Positions 59,801 to 64,000 of a stretch of 64,000 bases of DNA are shown in pieces. Source of the DNA: Girardinichthys multiradiatus (Eukaryota; Chordata; Actinopteri; Cyprinodontiformes; Goodeidae); assembly GCF_021462225.1 (NCBI RefSeq), contig NC_061795.1, positions 5,363,501 through 5,427,500 of the forward strand, in the 5' to 3' direction. How positions within the stretch are numbered: the first letter of the stretch is position 1; the number at the start of each line of letters is the position of its first letter. A program made the translations under genes and the position numbers. The notes below the pieces were generated by a model, which saw only the letters and a list, made by a program, of their open reading frames with translations, had not been told where the DNA came from and searched no databases.

Positions 59801-59822
59801 AGCTCCAGGTGATATCATTTTC
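35680..59822 (-). CDS. asz1: asz1 (GASZ), C-terminal five coding exons
   Basis: Germ-cell protein of the outer mitochondrial membrane that scaffolds the intermitochondrial cement/nuage and supports piRNA biogenesis. Exons in gene order: 59822-59766, 59575-59466, 54452-54347, 51499-51386, 35820-35680. They sum to 528 nt (175 residues plus stop) and all phases join. The first two encode part of the SAM domain ([36 protein letters not shown]), matching human ITLRHLLTMREDEF and GITSKDQQKILAAL. Then [20 protein letters not shown] and [15 protein letters not shown], a helical region. The last exon holds a C-terminal hydrophobic anchor. The ankyrin-repeat exons must lie beyond 64000. Location next to wnt2 supports the call independently. 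Confidence 0.92.
35821..37110. other. asz1 last intron, 3' part, nothing recognised
   Basis: AT-rich single-copy-looking sequence with no exon or named repeat. Confidence 0.4.
37117..37422. repeat. Inverted repeat at the DIRS 3' end
   Basis: Bases about 37117-37175 and 37365-37422 are reverse complements (core GGTTACTTTCGTAACCCCGG and CCGGGGTTACGAAAGTAACC), enclosing the terminal repeat. Potential hairpin. Confidence 0.8.
37157..37340 (+). repeat. DIRS left inverted terminal repeat
   Basis: Reverse complement of 41730-41912; contains GTCTCACATTGGGAACGCCC and CCCCTATTTATAGGGCTGTC. Confidence 0.88.
37528..39741 (-). CDS. DIRS-like ORF: RT remnant plus tyrosine recombinase (737 aa frame)
   Basis: One open frame, but two origins. 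Residues 1 to about 57 ([20 protein letters not shown], then [13 protein letters not shown]) are the tail of a reverse transcriptase; after that the RT/RNase H reading moves to another frame, so residues about 58-390 here are out-of-frame overlap. Residues about 395-737 are a tyrosine recombinase, the enzyme DIRS elements use to insert a circular DNA. Its catalytic residues are visible: R547 ([11 protein letters not shown]), H676-x-x-R679 (AHSTR), W702 and nucleophile Y712 (ARFYKLD). The recombinase part therefore still looks intact. Confidence 0.85.
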   Translation of the reverse strand: MMDLGFQINVEKSVLLPSQQISFIGLSLNSVQARVRLTEDRVKTMLNCLSMFHRGNLVSFTLCISSSPAGTAPHERDPTMGGLSTGAEPTLPSESEGHHSLHKSTTSLAGCRYADRGCSDRSRAKQKGGHDGCLPVGLGRYMRTTNGEWVLGPKHAVSSHKLPGADGCSLDIKTFSPYPEGTPRADHNRQHHCGGLYQQAGRSEVTEAPQADSQTNNLEQQTFSVTESHSHPRSTELWSRPSLQGESSVCRVEAPSGGDQAGLAEVRSAISGPVCFTGEQSVPPVLLPARSERTSGGGRTSPHLALCSALCVSPNSSHCTNASQGTSRRPDNDRYCTPLASKTLVRGNNTAPLPGAVASSGTQGSAVSGTRTNIPSPPRTSGSVGLAREWFNLQSVGLPQNVIETIQNARAPATRSLYEHKWSVFEKWCSEIQEIPFQCSVAVILAFLQNLIEKGKAFSTIKVYLAAISACHVGFEGKTAGQHPLVGWFIRGARRKLPVSRPTAPSWDLPLVLDALTSPPFEPLDQVELKIVALKTALLLALASAKRVGEIHALSVHPSCTKFSPDKTRMVLLPNPAFEPKVLGSYSPIELVVFNPPPFFSQEEEKLHNLCPIRALQIYLGRTKQVRKSDQLFVSWAKNYYGKPVSKQRLAHWITAAISLAYSSKGLQPPEGLRAHSTRSLSSSWALLGGVSLREVCAAASWASPHTFARFYKLDVTASSLAHSVLGVAPSAIENCD
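38553..39521 (-). CDS. DIRS-like RNase H region (322 aa frame)
   Basis: Overlaps the recombinase ORF in another frame, as is usual in DIRS elements. RNase H acidic residues are in order: D59 ([11 protein letters not shown]), E91 (YLELMAVH), D116 (ITTDNTTV) and D167 (NCGADLLSR). It continues into a conserved DIRS segment ([25 protein letters not shown]). It should be continuous with the RT, but a frameshift near 39550 separates them and the RT catalytic core is missing. Confidence 0.85.
   Translation of the reverse strand: MRGIQRWVASQQGLNPHFRQRVRVTTACTRALRPWRDADMLTEGVPIGVVQNRKVVTTDASLSGWGGICERQMVNGSWGPNMLSAHINYLELMAVHLTLKHFLPILRGHHVLITTDNTTVVAYINRQGGLRSLRLHRLTHKLIIWSSRHFLSLRATHIPGVLNCGADLLSRGNPLYAEWKLHPEVTRLVWQKFGQPSVDLFASQENNRCPLFFSLHDQNAPLEVDALAHTWPCVLLYAFPRIALIAPTLARVRAEGLTMIVIAPHWPAKHWLGEITQLLCQEPWPLPARRDLLSQARGQIFHPHPEHLALWAWPVSGSICNL
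39813..40358 (-). mobile_element. Tc1-like family A fragment (copy A2) inside the DIRS element
   Basis: Begins with the family A terminus CAGGTCCTTCTC next to TA (39811-39812) and runs through the 200-bp inverted repeat into the last third of the transposase (40318-40088, [20 protein letters not shown] to FPTKY). It stops abruptly at about 40358 within ACCAGTGGTTT; the remaining two thirds are absent and DIRS gag sequence resumes. Confidence 0.92.
40344..41357 (-). CDS. DIRS-like Gag ORF, 3' end fused to Tc1 sequence
   Basis: Starts [16 protein letters not shown] at 41357. An N-terminal cysteine/histidine cluster ([21 protein letters not shown]) may bind zinc or nucleic acid. A central acidic, Pro/Ser-rich region follows ([20 protein letters not shown]), then the conserved DIRS Gag end ([20 protein letters not shown]). 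The last residues (PNHW and stop) come from the adjoining Tc1 fragment, so the true C-terminus is lost. Confidence 0.8.
   Translation of the reverse strand: METAKSSTKTEESIQARTCPCGNETSSWDTHLACVVCLGLKHTQAAFEPGEECSHCSRFSLKMLRRRLASQSTLSSNDPVLASTASVQEPADQAVSLTTDAVAGPSRGEILDAVDPLPPEMSEHAPASGPPDFLMAGDDELSDLDSEMPFSDNDEHYDPCPPPSGRVAKPISSGAGQPGHDMHELDFDLHDVCKRAAATLNIQWPEVQAEVVRSRFDGKKLPKARKTGRQLLPFFPELLEELAVSWRNKPFKEKHPVAGSSVLDCDGMEKSGLRQMPPVKPAVAAHLHPKTSISAGGPALPSRADRFQSSLTDKSYRAAALSVRALNASSLLMPNHW
41730..41912 (-). repeat. DIRS right inverted terminal repeat
   Basis: Reverse complement of 37157-37340, e.g. CCCTATAAATAGGGGGAGGG and GGGCGTTCCCAATGTGAGAC. A TATA-like TATAAATA at 41776 on the + strand (palindromic with its surroundings) may belong to the element's promoter. 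Confidence 0.88.
41928..45480. other. asz1 last intron, AT-rich, unassigned
   Basis: Includes a poly(A) run at 42725-42741. I find no exon or named repeat. An open stretch on the - strand at 44810-44571 is rich in Gly/Arg and lacks family resemblance. Confidence 0.4.
45536..46161 (+). repeat. Unclassified repeat block, copy 1 (pair of 51.9 kb)
   Basis: Nearly identical to 51935-52484 over most of its length: shared AAACTAATGTAGTGTAAAAA at the start, CCCGTTTCTGGTTCGGCCCG in the middle, ACATTGAAATTAAATACTT at the end. Copy 1 has about 120 bp (45897-46015) absent from copy 2. A 45-bp unit (CAGATGTTCAGTA...GAACCTGTAACAAA) occurs both just before it (45490-45536) and inside it (45852-45899). Confidence 0.8.
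46162..47505. other. asz1 last intron, unassigned
   Basis: Poly(A) run at 46322-46336. No exon or named repeat recognised. Confidence 0.35.
47508..49075 (-). mobile_element. Tc1-like family A, copy A3 (full length, frameshifted)
   Basis: 1568 bp between TA dinucleotides (47506-47507, 49076-49077), both about 200-bp inverted repeats present. Same length as copy A1. Confidence 0.94.
47785..48747 (-). pseudogene. Tc1-like transposase, family A, two frameshifts (copy A3)
   Basis: Start at 48747 ([20 protein letters not shown]). A one-base loss near 48590-48600 shifts the frame after the basic linker. The second block (48538-48344) ends at a stop created by an extra A near 48352; the catalytic block is open at 48447-47785 with DESKF, QHDLAP and PIENLWD. 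It shares the 14-codon deletion of copy A1. Confidence 0.9.
49091..50435 (-). mobile_element. Tc1-like family B, copy B2 (one terminus lost)
   Basis: The right end GGAGCAGTG (to 50435) is followed by TA. The left end starts abruptly at ATTAGAGGCTGATCC, so about 200 bp including the other terminus are missing. It lies only 15 bp from copy A3. Confidence 0.85.
49265..50150 (-). pseudogene. Tc1-like transposase relic, family B (copy B2)
   Basis: The N-terminus is recoverable from about 50140 ([12 protein letters not shown]) with a frame break near 49890; the central block 49858-49265 is open. It keeps TDESRF and QDNARPH but reads LIQHIWD in place of the catalytic Glu, and ends in a frameshift (HQHHRLSRS). 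Confidence 0.85.
50486..50635 (+). repeat. tRNA-derived SINE
   Basis: A-box-like TGGTAGTCTAGTGAT (50486-50500) and B-box-like GGTCCATTCCC (50533-50543) are spaced as in a tRNA gene. They are followed by an unrelated body and a 3' end with CAAATAAAGACCGTTATTAT. Confidence 0.7.
51386..51499 (-). CDS. asz1: asz1 exon (helical)
   Basis: Acceptor CCCATGCAG, donor GTCAGC, 38 codons. [20 protein letters not shown] matches the human CEELVNNVEDLSEKVCKL helix. Confidence 0.9.
51537..51752 (+). repeat. SINE with (ATT)n tail
   Basis: B-box GGTTCAAATCTC (51584-51595), a body with GGGCGCCGCATGATGGCAGC and CAATAAAGTTGAATTATT, then an (ATT)n tail at 51737-51752. Matches a SINE layout common in fishes. Confidence 0.7.
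51935..52484 (+). repeat. Unclassified repeat block, copy 2 (pair of 45.5 kb)
   Basis: Aligns with 45536-46161 in the same orientation. It has a 40-bp insertion near 52095-52135 and lacks copy 1's segment 45897-46015. Separated from copy 1 by the last-but-one asz1 exon and Tc1 copies. Confidence 0.8.
52640..54064 (+). mobile_element. Tc1-like family A, copy A4 (internal deletion)
   Basis: 1425 bp, termini CAGGTCCTTCTC and GAAGGATCTG, TA on both sides (52638-52639, 54065-54066). Lies in the asz1 intron between exons 51386-51499 and 54347-54452. Confidence 0.93.
52968..53799 (+). pseudogene. Tc1-like transposase, family A, broken (copy A4)
   Basis: Start at 52968; frameshift after TIDTLKQ near 53027; open again 53108-53450 with DESKF; then about 190 bp are lost near 53449; open 53452-53799 with QHDLAP, but PIDNLWD replaces PIENLWD, so the catalytic Glu is Asp. 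It retains 14 extra codons ([14 protein letters not shown]) that copies A1, A3 and A5 lack. These match the conserved linker of other Tc1 transposases. Confidence 0.9.
54347..54452 (-). CDS. asz1: asz1 exon
   Basis: Acceptor ATTTTCCAG, donor GTACAC. Encodes [20 protein letters not shown] then [15 protein letters not shown], corresponding to human GDEFLNFLLKLNKQCGHL. Confidence 0.9.
55545..55850 (+). repeat. PIF/Harbinger-like repeat fragment (pair of 18.1 kb)
   Basis: Contains a short open stretch with [20 protein letters not shown], reminiscent of the start of Harbinger-type proteins. Diverged inverted copy at 18115-18330. Family assignment is tentative. Confidence 0.5.
56365..56636 (-). 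repeat. SINE-like repeat with 13-bp target duplication
   Basis: Flanked by exact CGCTATTCTAATT at 56352-56364 and 56637-56649. The body has the widespread fish motifs GGGTACACCCTGGACAGGTC, CCAGTCCATCGCAGGGCAAC and GGACTGTGGGAGGAAGCCGG. The right end GCTACCAACTGCACCACCGT resembles an inverted tRNA A-box region, so it is read on the - strand. Most of the tRNA part is deleted. Confidence 0.8.
56650..58436. other. asz1 intron, AT-rich, nothing recognised
   Basis: No exon or named repeat seen. Confidence 0.4.
58437..58615. repeat. hAT-related repeat fragment
   Basis: GGCAAAGGTCTGCAACC and AAAGTGGCTCTTTGGACG match the left end of a common fish hAT-type element (CAGGGGTCTGCAACCTG...GGCTCTTT). The opposite end is not identified. 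Confidence 0.45.
59466..59575 (-). CDS. asz1: asz1 exon (SAM domain end)
   Basis: Acceptor TTTGTCAG, donor GTAGGA. Encodes [20 protein letters not shown] then [17 protein letters not shown]. 36 codons plus two bases. Confidence 0.87.
59766..59822 (-). CDS. asz1: asz1 exon (SAM domain part)
   Basis: Acceptor AACACAG, donor GTAGAG, 19 codons [19 protein letters not shown]. Confidence 0.87.
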
Positions 59823-60578
59823 CTGTGTTCATGTGTATGAGGAAAGGCAGAAAAAGGAGAATTTACCAAATCCAAATTCCACAACTGTTCCTGTAACAGA
59901 TGTTCCTGTATAACACATGTACATAAGGCATTTTCCTAAAAGCTACAACAAGCTACCTACACCCACTGAGTAAAGCAGTCTTCAAATTTCAGATGGGGGA
60001 GAAAACCTGAGGTGTCCCGTAGTTTAATTCAGGCCATCTCATAAAATACGTACCAAGTAAAATACGTACACTATACAACTCCTGACCCAGTCCCAGGCAG
60101 AAATGTCAGTCTGTAAATGAGGCAGCTGTGAAAAACTCTTTCTGCATCAGTGCATAACCACGGTTTCTTGAACACAGTACAATACCATGGTGTATCTAAG
60201 AGGGATAAGGGAATGTAAATGTCTTATCACTAAAAGGAAATAAGCATTTAAAGACATCAAAAACACATAAAAGCTAGGGGTGTGATGGTATTATTTGGAC
60301 AGAAAATCTTCAGTACCGACCTTCAGCACGCACTTGTACCAAATGAATACAGAGTCATTTTAAACTCGTACACATGCTGAATGTTTATACACAGAACTAA
60401 AATGAGGTTTTCTAGCTCCGCCGCGCAACTTTTAAAATCGCCACCAATATTAAAGAGAGTATGAGGACTACCAGGTATCACTTAAGTTTTATTTGGCAGT
60501 ATATCTATATAGTGCCGATTCACAACAAATATTTTAAATCATTTTCCAAAATAAATCTGATGTATACACTGAAATATA

Positions 60579-62142
60579 CACTGCTCAAAAATAAAGGGAA
60601 CACTTAAACAACACAATATAACTCCAAGTAAATCAAACTTCTGTGAAATCAAACTGTCCACTTAGGAAGCAACACTGATTGTCAATCAATTTCACATCTT
60701 GTTGTACAAATAGAAAAGACAACAGGAGGAAATCTTTGGTGATTATCAAGACACTCAATAAAGGAGTGGTTCTGCAGGTGGAGACTACAGACCACTTCTC
60801 AGTACCGATGCTTTCTGGATGATGTTTTGGTCACTTTTGAATGTTGGTGGTGCTTTCACACTCGTGGTAGCATGAGATGGACTCTACAACCCACACAAGT
60901 GGCTCAGGTAGTGCAGCTCATCCAGGATGACACATCATTGCGAGCTGTGGCAAGAAGGTTTGCTGTGTCTGTCAGCGTAGTGTCCAGAGCCTGGAGGCGC
61001 TACCAGGAGACAGGCCAGTACACCAGGAGACGTGGAGGAGGCCATAGGAGGGCAACAACCCAGCAGCAGGACCGCTACCTCCACCTTTGTGCAAGGAGGT
61101 ACAGGAGGAGCACTGCCACAGCCCTGCAAGATGACCTCCAGCAGGCCACAAATGTGCATGTGTCTGCACAAACGGTTAGAAACCGACTCCATGAGGATGG
61201 TATGAGGGGCCGACGTCCACAAATGGGGGTTGTGCTCACAGTCCAACACCGTGCAGGATGCTTGGCATTTGCCAGAGAACACCAGGATTGGCAAAGTCGC
61301 CACTGGCGCCCTGTGGTCTTCACAGATGAAAGCAGGTTCTCACTGAGCACATGTGACAGATGTGACAGAGTCTGGAGACACCGTGGAGAGAGATCTCCTG
61401 CCTGCAACATCCTTCAGCATGACTGGTTTGTCAGTGGGTCAGTAATGGTGTGGGGTGGCATTTCTTTGTAAGGCTGCGAGTCCCTCCATGTGCTCACCAG
61501 AGGTAGTCTGACTGCCATTAGGTACCGAGATGAGATCCTCAGACCCCTTGTGAGATCATATGCTGGTGCGGTTGGTCCTGGGTTCCTCCTAATGCAGGAC
61601 AATGCTAGACCTCATGTGGCTGGAGTGTGTCAGCAGTTCCTGCAAGATGAAGACATTGAAGCTATGGACTGGACCGTTCGTTCCCCAGACCTGAATCTGA
61701 TTGAACACATTTGGGACATCATGTCTTGCTCCATCCACCAACACCACAGACTGTCCAGGAGTTGGATGCTTTAGTCCAGGTCTGGGAGGAGATCCCTCAG
61801 GAGACCATCCACCGTCTCATCAGGAGCATGTCCAAGCGTTGTAGGGAGGTCATACAGACACGTGGAGGTCACACACAATACTGAGCCTCATTTTGACTTG
61901 TTTTAAGGACATTACATCAAAGTTGGATCAGCCTCTAATGTGTTTTTCCACTTTAATTTTGTGTGTGACTCCAAATCCAGGCCTCCATTGGTTAATAAAT
62001 TTGATTTTCATGGATGATTTTTGTGTGATTTTGTTGTCAGCACATTCAACTTTGTACAGAACAAAGTATTTAATGAGAATATTTCATTCATTCAGATCTA
62101 GGATGTGTTATTTGAGTGTTCCCTATATTTTTTTGAGCAGCG
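60579..62142 (+). mobile_element. Tc1-like family B, copy B3 (longest copy)
   Basis: 1564 bp. Termini CACTGCTCAAAAATAAAGGG (60579) and its imperfect reverse complement ending 62142. TA at 60577-60578 and 62143-62144. Lies in an asz1 intron upstream of the 59766-59822 exon. Confidence 0.93.
60827..61884 (+). pseudogene. Tc1-like transposase, family B (copy B3)
   Basis: Starts [14 protein letters not shown] at 60827 and is open to 61471, covering both helix-turn-helix regions, the basic RRRGGGHRR linker and D167 (TDESRF). A premature TAA at 61469 interrupts the frame; it reopens at 61490-61774 with QDNARPH and, unlike B1 and B2, the intact catalytic Glu in LIEHIWD (DD34E spacing). A frameshift near 61740 moves the C-terminus (SMSKRCREV..HTQY) out of frame. 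Confidence 0.9.
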
Positions 62143-62144
62143 TA

Positions 62145-62601
62145 TAATCAATGAAATCCAATCAAAGTTTCGAAGTCAGCTATGCCCCCCCCTTTTTTTT
62201 TAGTACCAACTTTAATTATCTCAGCTCTACTTTAAATGATTTGGTTTGTTTTCTGTTACAATTGAGTACCATCTCAATGTGGGCGGGATCATCAATAGCA
62301 AGGCGGCCTCACAGTCCAAAAAGTAAGCTGATGTGATTTATGTGACACAAACAGCAGCATTGAGTGCTGCTCAGTCTATGGCTGTTGTCAGACTTGGAGA
62401 GAAAGGATAGAGCCAGAGAAGGCTGCAGGCAGTAAGACAAAACACTCTGGATAAATACATGGAGCAGTATCAAACTGAAGGGTACAAGCTAGGGGACGTT
62501 TGAGGATAAGTTAACCCTACCTAATGCTAGCTTGCTATAGTGGTCATATAGACAACAAGGCCAGTGTACAATAATTGAACAGTTGAAGATAGTTATCATA
62601 A
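62145..62601. other. asz1 intron remnant between two Tc1 copies
   Basis: No exon or named repeat. The next asz1 exon upstream is not found before the window ends. Confidence 0.4.
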
Positions 62602-62603
62602 TA

Positions 62604-64000
62604 CAGGTCCTTCTCAAAATATTAGCATATTGTGATAAAGTTCATTATTTTCCATAATGTCATGATGAAAATTTAACATTCATATATTTTAGATTCATTG
62701 CACACTAACTGAAATATTTCAGGTCTTTTATTGTCTTAATACGGATGATTTTGGCATACAGCTCATGAAAACCAAAAATTCCTATCTCACAAAATTAGCA
62801 TATCATTAAAAGGGTCTCTAAACGAGCTATGAACCTAATCATCTGAATCAACGAGTTAACTCTAAACACCTGCAAAAGATTCCTGAGGCCTTTAAAACTC
62901 CCAGCCTGGTTCATCACTCAAAACCCCAATCATGGGTAAGACTGCCGACCTGACTGCTGTCCAGAAGGCCACTATTGACACCCTCAAGCAAGAGGGTAAG
63001 ACACAGAAAGACATTTCTGAACGAATAGGCTGTTCCCAGAGTGCTGTATCAAGGCACCTCAGTGGGAAGTCTGTGGGAAGGAAAAAGTGTGGCAGAAAAC
63101 GCTGCACAACGAGAAGAGGTGACCGGACCCTGAGGAAGATTGTGGAGAAGGGCCGATTCCAGACCTTGGGGGACCTGCGGAAGCAGTGGACTGAGTCTGG
63201 AGTAGAAACATCCAGAGCCACCGTGCACAGGCGTGTGCAGGAAATGGGCTACAGGTGCCGCATTCCCCAGACCTGGGCTACAGAGAAGCAGCACTGGACT
63301 GTTGCTCAGTGGTCCAAAGTACTTTTTTCGGATGAAAGCAAATTCTGCATGTCATCCGGAAATCAAGGTGCCAGAGTCTGGAGGAAGACTGGGGAGAAGG
63401 AAATGCCAAAATGCCAGAAGTCCAGTGTCAAGTACCCACAGTCAGTGATGGTCTGGGGTGCCGTGTCAGCTGCTGGTGTTGGTCCACTGTGTTTTATCAA
63501 GGGCAGGGTCAATGCAGCTAGCTATCAGGAGATTTTGGAGCACTTCATGCTTCCATCTGCTGAAAAGCTTTATGGAGATGAAGATTTCATTTTTCAGCAC
63601 GACCTGGCACCTGCTCACAGTGCCAAAACCACTGGTAAATGGTTTACTGACCATGGTATCACTGTGCTCAATTGGCCTGCCAACTCTCCTGACCTGAACC
63701 CCATAGAGAATCTGTGGGATATTGTGAAGAGAACGTTGAGAGACTCAAGACCCAACACTCTGGATGAGCTAAAGGCCGCTATCGAAGCATCCTGGGCCTC
63801 CATAAGACCTCAGCAGTGCCACAGGCTGATTGCCTCCATGCCACGCCGCATTGAAGCAGTCATTTCTGCCAAAGGATTCCCGACCAAGTATCGAGTGCAT
63901 AACTGTACATGATTATTTGAAGGTTGACGTTTTTTGTATTAAAAACACTTTTCTTTTATTGGTCGGATGAAATATGCTAATTTTGTGAGATAGGAATTTT
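62604..64000 (+). mobile_element. Tc1-like family A, copy A5 (cut by window edge)
   Basis: Starts CAGGTCCTTCTC after TA (62602-62603). Left inverted repeat 62604-62805; the right one begins about 63975 and runs past the window. Confidence 0.94.
62932..63912 (+). CDS. Tc1-like transposase, family A (copy A5, stop lost)
   Basis: 326-residue frame almost identical to copy A1 (for example Ile instead of Met at residue 220), with D134, D224 and E259 present and the same 14-codon gap after residue 113. The usual TGA after FPTKY is CGA here, adding six residues (RVHNCT) before the next stop. Open, but whether active cannot be told from sequence. Confidence 0.92.
   Translation: MGKTADLTAVQKATIDTLKQEGKTQKDISERIGCSQSAVSRHLSGKSVGRKKCGRKRCTTRRGDRTLRKIVEKGRFQTLGDLRKQWTESGVETSRATVHRRVQEMGYRCRIPQTWATEKQHWTVAQWSKVLFSDESKFCMSSGNQGARVWRKTGEKEMPKCQKSSVKYPQSVMVWGAVSAAGVGPLCFIKGRVNAASYQEILEHFMLPSAEKLYGDEDFIFQHDLAPAHSAKTTGKWFTDHGITVLNWPANSPDLNPIENLWDIVKRTLRDSRPNTLDELKAAIEASWASIRPQQCHRLIASMPRRIEAVISAKGFPTKYRVHNCT

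Noticed and set aside
1..64000. CRISPR arrays, operons, riboswitches, bacterial defence systems
   Set aside because: The window is vertebrate nuclear DNA; no regularly spaced direct repeats or prokaryotic gene organisation.

Overview
This is a vertebrate, almost certainly teleost fish, genomic window. It has split genes with GT/AG introns, three genes in the order st7 > < wnt2 < asz1 (the same neighbours as the ST7-WNT2-ASZ1 block next to CFTR on human 7q31), and a dense load of fish-type Tc1, hAT, DIRS, LINE and SINE repeats. There are no bacterial-type operons, CRISPR arrays or RNA genes that I can support.

Layout. Bases 1-11990 hold the 3' half of st7 on the + strand: eight coding exons (about 275 C-terminal codons), stop at 11660, two poly(A) signals just after. 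Bases 12000-18800 are intergenic and mostly transposon-derived: a PIF/Harbinger-like relic, a 700-bp hAT MITE with a SINE inside it, a nearly intact Tc1 copy and a decayed DNA-transposon relic. Bases 18805-33705 hold a complete wnt2 on the - strand in five coding exons; the reading phases join exactly to give 350 residues with signal peptide, acylation serine and cysteine-rich C-terminus. Bases 35680-59822 hold the last five coding exons of asz1 (GASZ) on the - strand (175 C-terminal residues: part of the SAM domain, helical region, membrane anchor). Its 5' exons lie beyond the right edge. wnt2 and asz1 are in tandem, about 2 kb apart, and st7 converges on wnt2.

Repeats dominate the right half. 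The last asz1 intron alone is 15.6 kb and carries a tyrosine-recombinase (DIRS-like) retrotransposon broken by a Tc1 fragment, a further Tc1 copy of each of two families, a duplicated unexplained block and SINEs. Two Tc1-like DD34E families are present. Family A (copies at 15514, 39813, 47508, 52640, 62604) has about 200-bp terminal inverted repeats and looks young. Family B (copies at 4773, 49091, 60579) has short termini beginning CACTGCTC and is decayed.

The genes do not form a pathway. wnt2 encodes a secreted signal; asz1 encodes a germline mitochondrial-surface scaffold of the piRNA pathway that silences transposons; st7 encodes a conserved membrane protein. I found no clear undescribed system. 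The best leads are the family A subfamily that spread despite a shared 14-codon deletion, the family B copies that share a catalytic E-to-Q change, the DIRS/Tc1 chimera, the unexplained paired block in the asz1 intron, and candidate conserved non-coding elements around wnt2.
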